Source: Bilabrum cf. latius
Taxonomy: Eukaryota > Bigyra: Bicosoecida > Bigyra > Bicosoecida
Length of the DNA: 23,658 nucleotides
Assembly: GCA_965178125.1 (NCBI GenBank)
Contig: CBCXTV010000043.1
Span: forward strand, 1-23,658
Direction: 5' to 3'
Within the stretch, counting starts at the first letter, position 1. The number at the start of each line of letters is the position of its first letter. The position numbers and the translations under genes are program-made. Below, piece by piece: positions 9,685 through 23,658 of the stretch. Under the pieces are notes generated by a model. The model was not told where the DNA came from. It worked only from the letters and a program-made list of their open reading frames with translations, and made no database searches.

Positions 9685-12600
9685 CACATTGAGGGAAAGT
9701 ATCCGCCTGCAACTCCTTTGCACCGCAAGCGGCGCGAAGACTGCAAAAAATCGCGGACGTCATGCAACGAGGACAACTGGACAGCCGGCGGTCGCGCATC
9801 GGGTTGGTCCTTGCGCGACACGCGCCAATTGCTGTGTGCCATGGAGCCACACCGCTCGAAGGCCTTGCTTAAGCCAGGATGTTTCGTCGTAAGGCGCCGA
9901 GTCAACACCACTGTGGCCGGGGCAAACTCGACTGCGCGCGCAAACTGTACAATCGAAGACGACTCATGCGGACGATCGCCAACCCACTCCGACACACCGA
10001 TAACAGCCTTGCCCGCCGCAATCACAACAAGCGCTGAGACTAGGAAATCGGTGTCGGGCGAATCCCTGTCTAGCGAGTACGCGTGCGGCCAAACGACTAA
10101 ATCGGCCTGCGACACCGTCTCGTAAATCGCCCGTACACCATGGCAAGTCTTCACGTCGTACGAGGCGGCCTGTGCACTTAAAGGTGGCAACGCCCCACCT
10201 GACATGTTGGCAACCATGGGGGTGCCAGAAATGCGCAAAGGCCGCACATCCTGCCGACGCGAAAACACTTTGGCGACTCGCAACGCCTTGTGAGGGTTGA
10301 GATCGCCGACCGAGTAGGGGTTACGGCCCTCCTGGGCGGCTCGCACCCTGGCGAGCTCCAACTTGCGCTTCCGGTCGTTCTTGGTCTTCGTGAACTCGCG
10401 GTACTTCTTCATGTTCGGAGCCGAGAGAGACGGGAGGTGGTCAACACCGACACGCCGACACACCTCTGACCGCTTCTTCCCAAAGATCGTGCGCTGGTCG
10501 GAGCCTGACGACGCTGCGCGACGAGCCTGTCTGTACCGGCTGCTGTGCGGCGTGCCAATGATGCCCATGTGCCCTTCTTTTTCTCCCTCTTCTTGACCGG
10601 GCGCTCCGACTTCTTGTAGATGCGGAAGCGGCGACCATGCAAGAAGGACCACATGGCGACGAACTCGCGGCACAACGGAGTTGGTAGCAATGACGCATCG
10701 ACACCGCCACTCCGAGACGCCGACATGCAATCGAAGTCTTCGGGGTGCATGGCGATGTCTTTTTCGCTAGTCGGCCCGTTGGTAAGGACCTCGATGAGGT
10801 CGCTGACCATGACGCCGTCCTCGTCGAGCGGGCCGGAGTGCGCGTCGAGCATCTGCGACACCCTACCTAAACCACGCTCCACCCCGCCCGTGGTGTCCAT
10901 GGCGCAGAGGAAGAGCCGGATCATGTCCGGAAGGACCTTGTCATAATCGCCATGCTCGGTTGCGAACTCGGGCTCGAGCGCGCGGGCCCACACGATCCGG
11001 TTGTCCATCCATTTTTCCTTGTGGAGAAAGCCGGGCGGTTACGAAGCATTTCCGACGCCGATGCCCGAGGTCCCAAGGCCGCAAACAATTGCCCGGACGG
11101 CTGAGACATCCGCTAAGTCCTCGGGTCACGATTTCAACTCGATTCAATCTGTTAAGTCCTCATGTGTATGCAACTGCTTTGCTGACTGAAGTCCTGCCCT
11201 GACGCGCGCCCGCTCTTCGCGGCACAACACACATGCCACCGACTCCAACTTCGACACACCGACATTCGCGTCAAGGAGCCAGCCCTCGCAGAAGCGGCGG
11301 GCATGGCGCCGCAAGCGCATCAACTTCGGCGCATGATCTGCACCATCGGTGCGCGACTCATCCAATGCGGTGGCCCACGTCTGGATGTCGAAAATCGCGA
11401 AGAGCATGTCAAGCGAGTCAGACAACTCCGAGTCCAACCTATCCACCATCGTGTCGACGACCGCGTGCATCTTGCCGGCCATCGCGCGCCTCTCGTCCTA
11501 ATCTGCATGATCTCGTGGATGCGCTTTTCGAGTCTTGATGATGGTATTGTCGTGTTATCCTAATCTGCTTGATTTCGTGGCTGCGATATTCGAGTCTCGG
11601 TGATACCATTGTGTTGATGTCCTTCGTCGGCGAAGGGTAAAGGTGTACGACTTGGCCATCCCCATAGTGGATCGGTGGCATGGTCCTGGCCTGCTCCCAC
11701 ACCATGTGCATGCAAGTGTCCACGCCGCCGCCGCCTCCGACACTCCGACACTCCGCCGCCTCGACCGTGTTGGGGTCCACAAAGACGTGGCCTTGGACGA
11801 ACAGCGCGTCGATGCGGCGCTTGAACTCGACCTTCTCGCGCAACGTGACGGAGACGTCATGGTCATCGACATCGAACTTGCGAACGAAACGAATGCACTC
11901 CTACTAGAATTGTCAAGGGGCGGGAGTGGGGCGCCGAGCGAGCTAAATACATGGAACCCCCGACTTGCATCCGCCCCGCATTTATCAGACACGAAGGTCC
12001 TCCGAATACGATGCCGACAATCCACAAGTCAACACATGCTTCGGGAGTTCTCGGAGACGCCGACCGGCTCGTTCGCGCACCTGTGCGCTCATCCTGGTGT
12101 CCGAAGCCAGGAAAGCAAGAAGCATGCCGATGGCCGCGAACATGCAACAAAACTGACGCTGGGGAGTTGCACAGCTGTCGAATCTCTGCTTGGCGAAGCT
12201 CAAGACCTTGGCACACACCGACACACCGCCACCCTGCACGCCGTGTTCGCGAAGCACTGACCGCTGACACATCAAGAGCTTCTCTTTCCACTCGTCGCTG
12301 TTCTTCATCTTCGGGACCAAGCCTTGACCGTTCGCCGACCTGTCAGTGCTGTCGTCGCCCGCGAACATGTCATTCCACCACTCGGAGAACGTAGGCTCCG
12401 CCAAGAGGGGGTCCCGGGTCGTGTTGCGCACCGCGTGCGCCCGGTCGCGCACGATGAGCAGCATGTTCGGCATGGGGCCGGTGGCGAGAAATCTCAAGCA
12501 CTTCTGGACAGCGGAACCGCCGTCGGCTAGTCCTATACGCACCTGCACGGCTGGCATCGAGCTATCACCAAGGGCAAAACGCAAGCAAGACCGTGCGAAT

Positions 12601-14298
12601 CACGACATCGATGCCGAAACGGACTGGTCGTTCCAAAAGGAAGGGGCCGGTAATCTGGGGAAAGCATCGCTTGAGACAAGCCTGGGAACGACTGTTTCCA
12701 ACCTCGGGAATGTGGCCCTCGAATCTAAAGGAGACATTTCGACCAACGTCAATCCGCCCCAAATGCCGGGCACAAGGACTGAAAGCGGTATTATCATGGT
12801 CGTCGGGGCGAAGCTGTGGTCAATGGCTGTGGTAGCAAACGCTCCTCCGACGGCATTGTGCATGGGCCGGTCCTAACCCAAGGCTGCGGGTGCCGGGATG
12901 GTGACACATGTCCCCGGGTCAATAATTCCTGCCGGGCCACAAGCGTCCAACCCTGGGGGCATGGCATCGTATGTGGTGTCTCACATGTCATTGGTGGCTG
13001 AGATTGCGGTGGCTGGTGGCACTCATGGTGCGCCTTCAACAATGTCTGCTGCAAGAAGACTTGGTCGACGCCCTCGCCGGGGATGGTGGCGACCCTCTCG
13101 ATGGCGAGCACAACCGACTTGGACATCTGCTCCGAGTAGTCCGCCTCCAAGTCGGCCAAGGACTTGGACGCCGATACGCCGCCACGCCGCAAGACGCCGA
13201 TACATCCGGTGAGCCCGCCGATCCAGTTCTCGGCGTCCGCGGGCTTCGGCGCGTCGCACTTGTACATGATCAGCCGGTACGCGAAGCGGTCGTCGAGGCA
13301 AATGGTGATGAAGTGGGCGTTGCGGAAGTGCTCGCGCGTGCGACCCCGAGACACATGTGCCATCACAGAGATCATCGCCGAGAAGGCTTTGCGTGACACG
13401 CCATTGTTCCGCTGGGAGTGGATGAAGTTCTCTGTAACGCTTTGCTGGGCTGCGTTATGGAACGACACTGCACTCCGACAACACCGCCACGCCTTGACCC
13501 AATCCGCCGGCTGCGGGACGCCGCCGCGGAACGCGTCCTCGTCGGCCGCGTCCCACAAGACGCTGGTGCGGGCGTTATCCTTGTGCGACAAGTATGTATG
13601 GGGGGATGCAACTACTAGAACATTGTGTGCCAAGCCCACGTGGGCGCGCGCCATGCCTACACGACTCCATCGACGCCGACACTCCGAACCCGACCCATTG
13701 TTCGATCCGGCGTGAAGTAGCATCGAGAAGCTTGGCGATGCATCAGCGTTTGGGCATGCTGACAAATGCCCCGCATCGCTAACTGCGAGGCACGTCTGAT
13801 CTCATATCGAGCCCACTTCGTGTTGCCGTCCCTCGGGCCCCGCTTGCGCTTCGGCCCGATGATTGTGCACTGCTTGCGATCAGCCATGACCTGCGCGAAG
13901 CGAGCGCAGAACAAGCAACCAACCGCCCATCGTCCCCCAAGATGGGCCGGTCGGGGGACTAGCCAGATCGTTGCCGTCTTGCGACCATCGCCGTCGCGGC
14001 GATAGCTGGCATAGTTGCGCTCCCACGTGTCCCGCTTGGCGATGTACATGCATCGAGGACACCCCTTGATCTTGCACCGCTGCTGGTGTTGCCGGTCCGA
14101 CTCGCTGGCCGGGCCGAAATCGATCACACCGACACTCCGAGGACTCCGACGATCCGACACCGGACGGCTGCTCTTCGATGTAGATTGTGCAAATGCATCA
14201 CGCCGAGGCTTCATGGGTGTGGAACGCGGCGGCGGCGCCGCCGGCGGGCGCTTGGAGAAGCGACCCGCCGGGCCCGACTTGGCGCAAAACTTGACCAT
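9684..14298 (-). CDS. hAT-like transposase-derived protein, seven exons
   Basis: ATG 14298 (context GCCATGG) starts MVKFCAKSGPAGRF. Exons: 14298-13708, 13579-13034, 12542-12000, 11900-11622, 11497-11273, 11017-10573, 10504-9684. Introns are GA-AG or GC-AG and every phase closes over 1150 codons including the TGA. The N-terminal region has two CxxC pairs (GCPRCMYIAK, GCLFCARF) and an H-x5-H (QHAQTLMHRQ), like a BED-type finger. The centre has IGLADGGSAVQK and LLIVRDRAHAVRN. Exon 6 has DTTGGVERGLGRV, resembling the hAT dimerisation signature (S/T-S/T...V-E-R). After that comes a basic stretch (MKKYREFTKTKNDRKRK) and a roughly 230-residue unrecognised C-terminal extension. An intact, intron-rich gene is more consistent with a host-domesticated or old transposase than with a young element, and no terminal repeats were found around it. 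The hAT assignment rests on motif resemblance only. Confidence 0.65.
11498..11621 (-). repeat. Tandemly duplicated GA-AG intron (62 + 62 bp)
   Basis: Intron 4 of the hAT-like gene consists of two 62-bp units, 11621-11560 and 11559-11498. They share AGACTCGAA, CACGA.ATCA.GCAGATTAG and other blocks. Each begins GA and ends TTAG, and each is followed by G|GA. Removing both joins ...HLYPSPTK to DERRAMAGKM in phase 0. Without removal the frame hits stops. Confidence 0.82.
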
Positions 14299-14520
14299 GG
14301 CTTGAGCAGTAAAGATGGCTAACTAGCGAACATCTTGGGCGCTGGATAAGTCGATGCCCCGACACAAGAGGCGCATAAGTCCAAACTGACTCCGATGTCG
14401 ACTGAGCCAATGAGACATACATCGATGCGATCTCTGATAAACGCGACTGTCCCGGATGTACACAATCCGGTGCCCGACTCACCCGACGGGGCCGAGTTAC
14501 TTGTCTCCACCGCATACCAA

Positions 14521-14660
14521 CTCGGCCCCTGGATTACGTAATCCGGGGGCCGAGTTGCTTGCCTCCACAGCCTGTCAATTCGGCATGTCTCGAGAAACCC
14601 GAATCGATAGTCGGTAGATGCAAACGACTCGGCCCCTGGATTACGTAATCCGGGACCCGA
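14521..14660. repeat. Pair of long palindromes centred on TACGTA
   Basis: Positions 14521-14554 form a near-perfect palindrome (arms CTCGGCCCC and GGGGCCGAG around GGATTACGTAATCC). A second copy, 14628-14660, keeps the left arm and centre, but its right arm has decayed. A related fragment lies near 14450-14500. The spacing is about 107 bp. This could be a foldback element end or a hairpin. Confidence 0.7.
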
Positions 14661-14678
14661 ATCAACTTGAGGTCTCGA

Positions 14679-14955
14679 CCCCCCCCCCCCCCCCCCCCCC
14701 CCCACCCCCACCCCCACCCCCCTCCCACCCACCCACATACCCCCCCCTCCCACCCACCCACATACCCCCGTTGTATATTCATACGTGTATGTATATGTAT
14801 ATGTATATGTGTATGCATTTGCATATGCATATGCATAAACATACGTATATGTATGTGTATATGTATTTGTACTTGTATATCTATATGTATATGCATATGT
14901 ATATGTATAGACATATGCATCTGTATATGCTTATGTATATGTATGCGTATACCCA
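14679..14955. repeat. Poly-C tract followed by an alternating TATG/TA microsatellite
   Basis: A run of about 25 C (14679-14703) passes into CCCCCA and CCCACC units to about 14768. An alternating purine-pyrimidine tract of TATG, TATA and CATATG words follows to about 14950, closed by a short CCCACC block. No gene. Confidence 0.85.
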
Positions 14956-15243
14956 CCCACCCCCCTTCCATCCCGTTGTTAGAGTGGTGATGCACAACGA
15001 CCGCCGCTCCCCTCGCCCGCGCATGTTTGGGCGCCCGGGCCCTTGCGCGCCCGCCCGCCGCCCGACCACCCGCGCCTGTGCCCGCTCCCGCGGTGGTGCC
15101 CGCGGCGGCGCCCGCGCCCGTGCATGCTCCCGCGTCTGCCCCCAAGTTCACAATTGCCACGTCGAGACACGCTTTGAACAACGATCCTGCAACATGGGAG
15201 CGCGCAAGGCGACTGAAAGGAAGATACGTCGGTACGGAACATG

Positions 15244-15440
15244 CTCACAACATCTAGCGTAATTAGCCAACGTAGCGGTGTTGCGAAGCGCCGTGTGCAT
15301 GCAAAAAACGATACCCACTCAAGGCAACGATGTTTCCCTGGCCTGCGCGGTTTACGTCAATGGCATTAATGCGGACGCAAAGCCAACTGTTCGCAAGGTC
15401 CAAGGCACATGGCGATTCGCAACGCCGCTAAGTCCGCCTA
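15244..15440. mobile_element. Degenerate copy of the inverted-repeat element
   Basis: The left part (CATCTAGCG...TAGCGGTGTTGCGAAGCGCC, near 15252-15291) matches an inner arm of the 8054-8345 element. The right part near 15407-15440 carries ATGGCGATTCGCAAC and CGCTAAGTCCGC. The outer ends are not clear and no target duplication was found. Confidence 0.4.
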
Positions 15441-16616
15441 CCAAGTCGCTAAGCCAACGCCGCCAAGTCAACGCCGCAACGCCGCTAAATCAACTCGGCG
15501 TGTGGGTGACCACTCGTGAACACAAGCAATGTGGATGCGATCGCGAAGCGGAGCGAGTGCGATGTGGGGACAATGCGCATTCGAACGAGCGCAAGTGTGG
15601 CGAGTAGGTATCTGTTGCTCGCGTTTTTGGCGCAAGCGGGGAGTGGAACTCCAGACTGCTTTACTGACCGCCCCTGAAATCGCTTTCGCCTTGGAGCTGT
15701 GCGCCACACAATGTGTACGAGCGACAATGCTTTCCTGTCCGGGGAAAGGGGGGATCTGGCGGGCTGGCGGGCAGACGGGTCGTTGCCATGTAGCAATCAT
15801 ATTGCCGGCGTTGCCGTCATTGACAAACGGTTGCGTTGTGCCCGGTAAGTCAAGCTCCGAGCGCCCACACCAAGGCACACCAAAACACCGAGACGGAGAC
15901 CCGGGGTCTGCTTGAAAGGGCCGGGCGGCTGCGAAGCGAATCATGGATGCCTCGCGGGTTTGTTTTTTGGCGGAGTTGCGAATCTCTTTGGCCCGAGACG
16001 TTGGTGAGTTAAGCCGGCTCCGGGCATGCCCTTGAAGACGATGGTTTGCCGCGCAACCATGGCGTGTTTTGTAAGCAAGTGAAGGAAGCGCCCGGTGGAT
16101 GCCCTGTTCTGACTAATTACTCAGTCCAACACCTCGAACGTAAGTTGTATCAACGGCGCCCGCTAGCTAGCCATGCCGCCTGTGATTATGTCGAGCGTTG
16201 CTTTCAAGTGAGTCATGGCAAGGCAACATATCACACCGATTCCCCGAAGCCAAGCTGTCAAACATGAACCCGAATCCGCCGAGTTCCTTACATAACTTCG
16301 AGGGTCAACCATTAATTGCATTGAGCGCTGCCACTCGAGACTGGGTAGGGTGGCTCCGGCGAGGGCAAAGCATACTGAAAGAGCATGCAGAGACATGTGG
16401 CATGCTATCCGTCCTGCGCCTGATTATTGCACCCCAAAAAAACACACACACACACACGAGCGCTGCGCCGACCGTGTCTTGACTCAATGCCCGCCCTCCT
16501 GAACGATCGGCGCGATTATGTCCGGCACACGCGACGCCAAGGCTCGAGCAAGTCGGTGTGCGCTCACAACGCAAACGGGCGGCCAATGCACGGTTGCGGC
16601 TGCATGTCCGGACGTC

Positions 16617-16665
16617 GAAACACCGACAACCAAAAATGGGGCGGACATCGAAACACCGACAACCG
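16617..16665 (-). repeat. Duplicated octamer motif just after a stop codon
   Basis: Two copies of CGAAACACCGACAACC (plus strand), separated by about 17 bp, lie just downstream of the stop of the C2-domain gene at 16702-16704. On the minus strand each copy reads GGTTGTCGGTGTTTCGA, nearly the same as inferred intron starts elsewhere in the window. Confidence 0.75.
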
Positions 16666-16701
16666 ATGCGCATCGTCGCAAAACACACGCACTGGCCGAC
16701 T

Positions 16702-21007
<4,306 letters not shown>

Positions 21008-21418
21008 CTGGGCGCGGGTCCGATCAAACAAGCACACCCCTTCCCAACACACTGAGATAACAACGACTGCCTGCTGCGAGCATTCGTGGGGCCTAACGAC
21101 ACCGATGCGCCAACCTAATGGTCGCCGGAAACGTGGCGACGTGACTGCCTGCATGCCTTCGCCAATCGGCGACCTCCATGAGCTCACCCCGCGATCGCAC
21201 ACACGGCCCGTCCGACAAATCCTTCCTTCGTTGAGCCGCTGAGCCTCGAATGGCAAAACTTCCACACACAACTCGCACCAACGGAAAATGGCATGAAAGA
21301 CGCTGCATGCATTGCGCTGGCAACCTCTGGCGGTATGGGGTGTCCTAGCCGAAAGCAAGCATGGCATGAAAACGATGACTGGTCGCGGACTCCGGACACG
21401 CCGCCACGCCGAGCGAAC

Positions 21419-21700
21419 AGAAGAGAAGAGAAGGAGGAGAGAATTGAAGGGGCGAGAAGGGAAGGGAAGAGAAGAGAAGCGAAGAGCAGGGCCGAGAAGA
21501 GGAGAGAAGAGAGTCACCATCGACACCGCCTACTCCCCGCCACCACCACTGCCACCACCACCACCCCCACCCACACACCACCACCCCATCCGACACTACC
21601 ACCACCGCCACCCACCAACCTACCTACCCATCCACCCACCTACCCACCCACCGACGTACATACACCACCACCACCACCGGCACCACCACTACCAATAATA
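21419..21700. repeat. GA-rich tract followed by a CAC/CCA-rich tract
   Basis: The purine-rich GAAGAGAAG-type sequence at 21419-21516 switches abruptly to pyrimidine-rich CACCACCAC and CCCACCTA units up to about 21700. Such a purine/pyrimidine mirror can form triplexes. Confidence 0.8.
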
Positions 21701-21947
21701 CACCCCATGCCACGTCAAGTCTGCTACAACAAGCAAGCGCGTCGACGAATTGCATGCATCAACATGTGCGTAAACTTGCCCTTGGCCTGCTTTGGTCCTA
21801 AGCGCGTGTGTGCGTTAACACGCGAGTCGCCCCGAGCTCTGCCGCCGCTTGCCATCGCTTGAGATGCTGGACGCCAAACACACCGCAACGCCGAGCGAAC
21901 GCGCATCTAAATCGATGTGCGGCATGCGCATGAGCCCACCGCAATCA

Positions 21948-21953
21948 CCACCA

Positions 21954-21986
<33 letters not shown>

Positions 21987-22155
21987 ACCCCACCCCACCC
22001 CACCCCACCCCACCCCACCCCACCCCACCCCACCCCACCCCACCCCACCCCACCCCACCCCACCCCACCCCACCCCACCCCACCCCACCCCACCCCACCC
22101 CACCCCACCCCACCCCACCCCACCCACACCACCCCACCCCACCATCACCCCACCG
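21948..22155. repeat. (CCCCA)n satellite
   Basis: A short CAC stretch is followed by about 35 units of the 5-mer CCCCA with rare CCCA interruptions. The minus strand, (TGGGG)n, has strong G-quadruplex potential. Confidence 0.9.
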
Positions 22156-22171
22156 TCACCGCACAATCACC

Positions 22172-22378
22172 CCACCTACCCACCCACCCACCCACCCACC
22201 CACCCACCCACCCACCCACCCACCCACCCACCCACCCACCCACCCTCCCGCCCACCCACCCACCCACCCACCCACCCACCCACCCACCCACCCACCCACC
22301 CACCCACCCACCCACCCACCCACCCACCCACCCACCCACCCACCCACCCACCCACCCACCCACCCACCCACCCACCTC
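22172..22378. repeat. (CCCA)n satellite
   Basis: About 50 units of the tetramer CCCA with single-base interruptions near 22244-22252. It lies immediately next to the 5-mer array, suggesting one array evolved from the other by unit-length change. Confidence 0.9.
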
Positions 22379-22667
22379 CGCCACCCGCCCACCCGCCCGC
22401 CCACCGCCGCGACCCACCCACCTTCACACACCACCACGACCACCACCACCCAAACACACACACACACACAAGACCCCCCCCCCCCCCCCACCGAGCGCTG
22501 TAGTGTGCTTGGGTGTGGTTCCGCCCGCAGCGTGTGTGCTCACATGAACCGCCACAAAGATGGCTCAGAAGGAGCTGCGAAACGGTGTAGGGCCAAAGTG
22601 CCCCACCTATTGGCCGCCCCACTGTCTTGAAAGGGGCTCCTGCTTCCTTTGCCGGCCGGGCCTCTGC

Positions 22668-22925
22668 GCCCTATTGCGCCCTCTTGCGCGCTCTTGCGCG
22701 CTCTTGCGCGCCCTCTTGCGCGCTCTTGCGCCCTCTTGCGCGCTCTTGCGCGCCCTCTTGCGCGCTCTTGCGCCCTCTTGCGCGCTCTCTCGCGCGCTCT
22801 TGCGCGCTCTTGCGCGCTCTTGCGCGCTCTTGCGCGCTCTCTTGCGCGCTCTTGCGCGCTCTCCTGCGCTCTCTCGCGGCCTCTTGCGCCCTCTCTTGCG
22901 CTCTATTGCGCTCTCTTGCGACCTT
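22668..22925. repeat. CGCGCTCTTG minisatellite
   Basis: Units of 10 to 13 bp built from GCGCTCTTGC and GCCCTCTTGC alternate across about 250 bp. All frames on both strands stay open through it (Leu/Arg/Ala/Ser repeats on plus; Lys/Arg/Ala repeats on minus), which is a by-product of the repeat. Confidence 0.85.
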
Positions 22926-23024
22926 GTTGCACCCCTTCCCTTGCGCCTGCGCCCTTGCACCCCTTTACGCCCGGCCTGTTGCACCCTCTTCGCGCCCCCA
23001 GAGTCCCTTGCGCACTGCCCCTAG

Positions 23025-23026
<2 letters not shown>

Positions 23027-23058
<32 letters not shown>

Positions 23059-23077
23059 GGGAGGGGGGGGGGGGGGG
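23027..23077. repeat. Poly-G run
   Basis: About 31 uninterrupted G, then short interruptions by single A, then another run of about 15 G. Length is unreliable in any sequencing method. Confidence 0.85.
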
Positions 23078-23131
23078 ACTCCTACACACCGCTACGCCGA
23101 GCAAGGCCGCAATGGCGATTCCATCTCAGCG

Positions 23132-23658
23132 TCACCACCCCGCCGGCCGCCTGTACTCGCCGCAGAACGTGCAAACCTTGAGTTTGGACCATGGATTGCG
23201 GCCCGAGGTGAGACGAGCTTCGCACTAAGAGAAGAGTCAGACCCGTCGGACAATGGTCGGAAACAAGGGTTGCGCCCAAAGGCCCAACGCTTTCTCTCAG
23301 AGCGCCCCATCGCCCCTGAGTCGAGTCCCCAAAATCAGACCTCCATGGCCCTAGGCCCAACTGCAGAACGAAAGCGCCGGCCACGAGCGCCGCCCTCAGA
23401 CCCCGAAACCCATCAATCGTGAACCTTCCGCATCGAGTAGTTGTGGTTGGCGCAACCCGGGCATCTCCAGTCCCCCGGCTTGAAACACAAGCGGCGCCAC
23501 ATCTGACAAGCTCTACACCACACGTCATTATTCCGCACCGAGTCGCACCTGTGATTCGAGCACATGGTCTTCGACGAGTAATTGTGCCTGCCGCAATTTG
23601 GACACAACCAATCGCCGGGCTTGAAACACTCCGCCCTTGGCACCCTGCATTGCGCGCA
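23132..23658 (-). CDS. RanBP2-type zinc-finger protein, 3' end
   Basis: The gene is 5' truncated by the window edge. Exon 23658-23425 has one complete RanBP2-type finger (GDWLCPNCGRHNYSSKTMC followed by NHRC) and a CRAC linker. It then has the first half of a second finger (GDWRCPGCANHNYSMRK). A 248-bp GT-AG intron (23424-23177, AAG|GTTCAC to AAG|GTTTGC) is removed in phase 0 and supplies the missing cysteine pair VCTFCG, completing the finger. The frame then ends EYRRPAGW and TGA at 23134-23132, or continues past a further intron. These fingers bind single-stranded RNA or ubiquitin in characterised proteins. A C-x2-C pair at the very start (CAQC) suggests another finger upstream. Confidence 0.8.

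Larger units (their letters stand above)
14299..16701. other. Spacer of repeats upstream of the hAT-like gene
   Basis: No credible gene was found in this 2.4 kb. It contains the palindrome pair near 14.5-14.7 kb, a poly-C and C/A tract, an alternating AT-rich microsatellite, a GC-rich patch (15000-15140), a degenerate inverted-repeat element near 15.2-15.4 kb, and a pair of octamer motifs near 16.62-16.67 kb. Open frames at 15468-15944 lack protein-like composition and I leave them out. Confidence 0.5.
21008..23131. other. Low-complexity spacer upstream of the C2-domain gene
   Basis: This region is mostly satellite DNA (listed separately). Non-repetitive parts are 21008-21418, 21710-21945 and 22495-22660. 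One of these should hold the preceding exon of the C2-domain gene, but I could not identify it. Long Pro/Thr/His/Gly/Trp frames here are translations of the repeats, not genes. Confidence 0.5.

Noticed and set aside
9964-10146. Short frames on the other minus-strand phases within the hAT-like last exon
   Set aside because: They are shadows of the long supported frame.
11480-11500. A one-base frameshift error at the start of exon 5 of the hAT-like gene
   Set aside because: The tandem GA-AG intron at 11621-11498 explains the frame change exactly, so no error is needed.
15468-15944. Minus-strand frame of 158 codons in the spacer
   Set aside because: No domain, odd composition, no splice partner found, and it overlaps octamer and element fragments.
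22172-22378. CRISPR-like array from regular repeats
   Set aside because: There are no spacers: units are uninterrupted 4-bp and 5-bp satellites in eukaryotic DNA.
21849-22630. Long plus-strand frames rich in Pro-Thr-His and minus-strand frames rich in Gly-Trp-Val
   Set aside because: These are translations of the (CCCCA)n and (CCCA)n satellites. They are open in every frame by repeat structure, with no unique sequence beside them.
22607-23181. Leu/Arg/Ala-repeat plus frames and a Lys/Arg/Ala minus frame
   Set aside because: These are by-products of the CGCGCTCTTG minisatellite.

Overview
The window looks like nuclear DNA of a dinoflagellate alga, or a close relative, that is rich in G+C and in introns. 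There is no bacterial gene organisation: no operons, no Shine-Dalgarno spacing, no tRNA or rRNA. All credible coding sequence lies on the minus strand, one gene after another, which fits the unidirectional gene arrays of dinoflagellates. The open frames only join into proteins if introns are removed. The introns that work start with GA, GC or GT and end in AG, usually with a short repeat of the donor sequence just after the acceptor. This relaxed donor rule is known from dinoflagellates. No transcript data were available, so every exon join is inferred from reading frame, phase and domain continuity.

Layout from right to left, the direction of transcription: 23658-23132, end of a RanBP2-type zinc-finger gene; 23131-21008, low-complexity satellites; 21007-16702, 3' part of a gene with a C2-like domain and a coiled coil; 16701-14299, spacer with palindromes, poly-C, an AT microsatellite and a degenerate inverted-repeat element; 14298-9684, a seven-exon hAT-like transposase-derived gene of 1149 codons; 9683-9018, spacer with a telomere-like octamer array; 9017-5212, a gene ending in an amino-methyltransferase-like SAM domain; 5211-4216, spacer with an inverted-repeat element; 4215-2372, a cytosine-C5 DNA methyltransferase gene; 2168 to about 80, an unrecognised gene running into extremely GC-rich DNA.

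The most interesting content is the introns. One 296-bp GA-AG intron is essentially a small transposon with about 100-bp terminal inverted repeats and a 4-bp target duplication, whose removal restores the frame exactly (an introner). Two other introns are tandem duplications in which each unit carries its own GA donor and AG acceptor. Some candidate introns are only 32-64 bp. A degenerate C-rich octamer (CGAMACNC on the plus strand) recurs roughly every 600 bp, almost always in one orientation, often just inside intron starts and elsewhere in frame inside exons.
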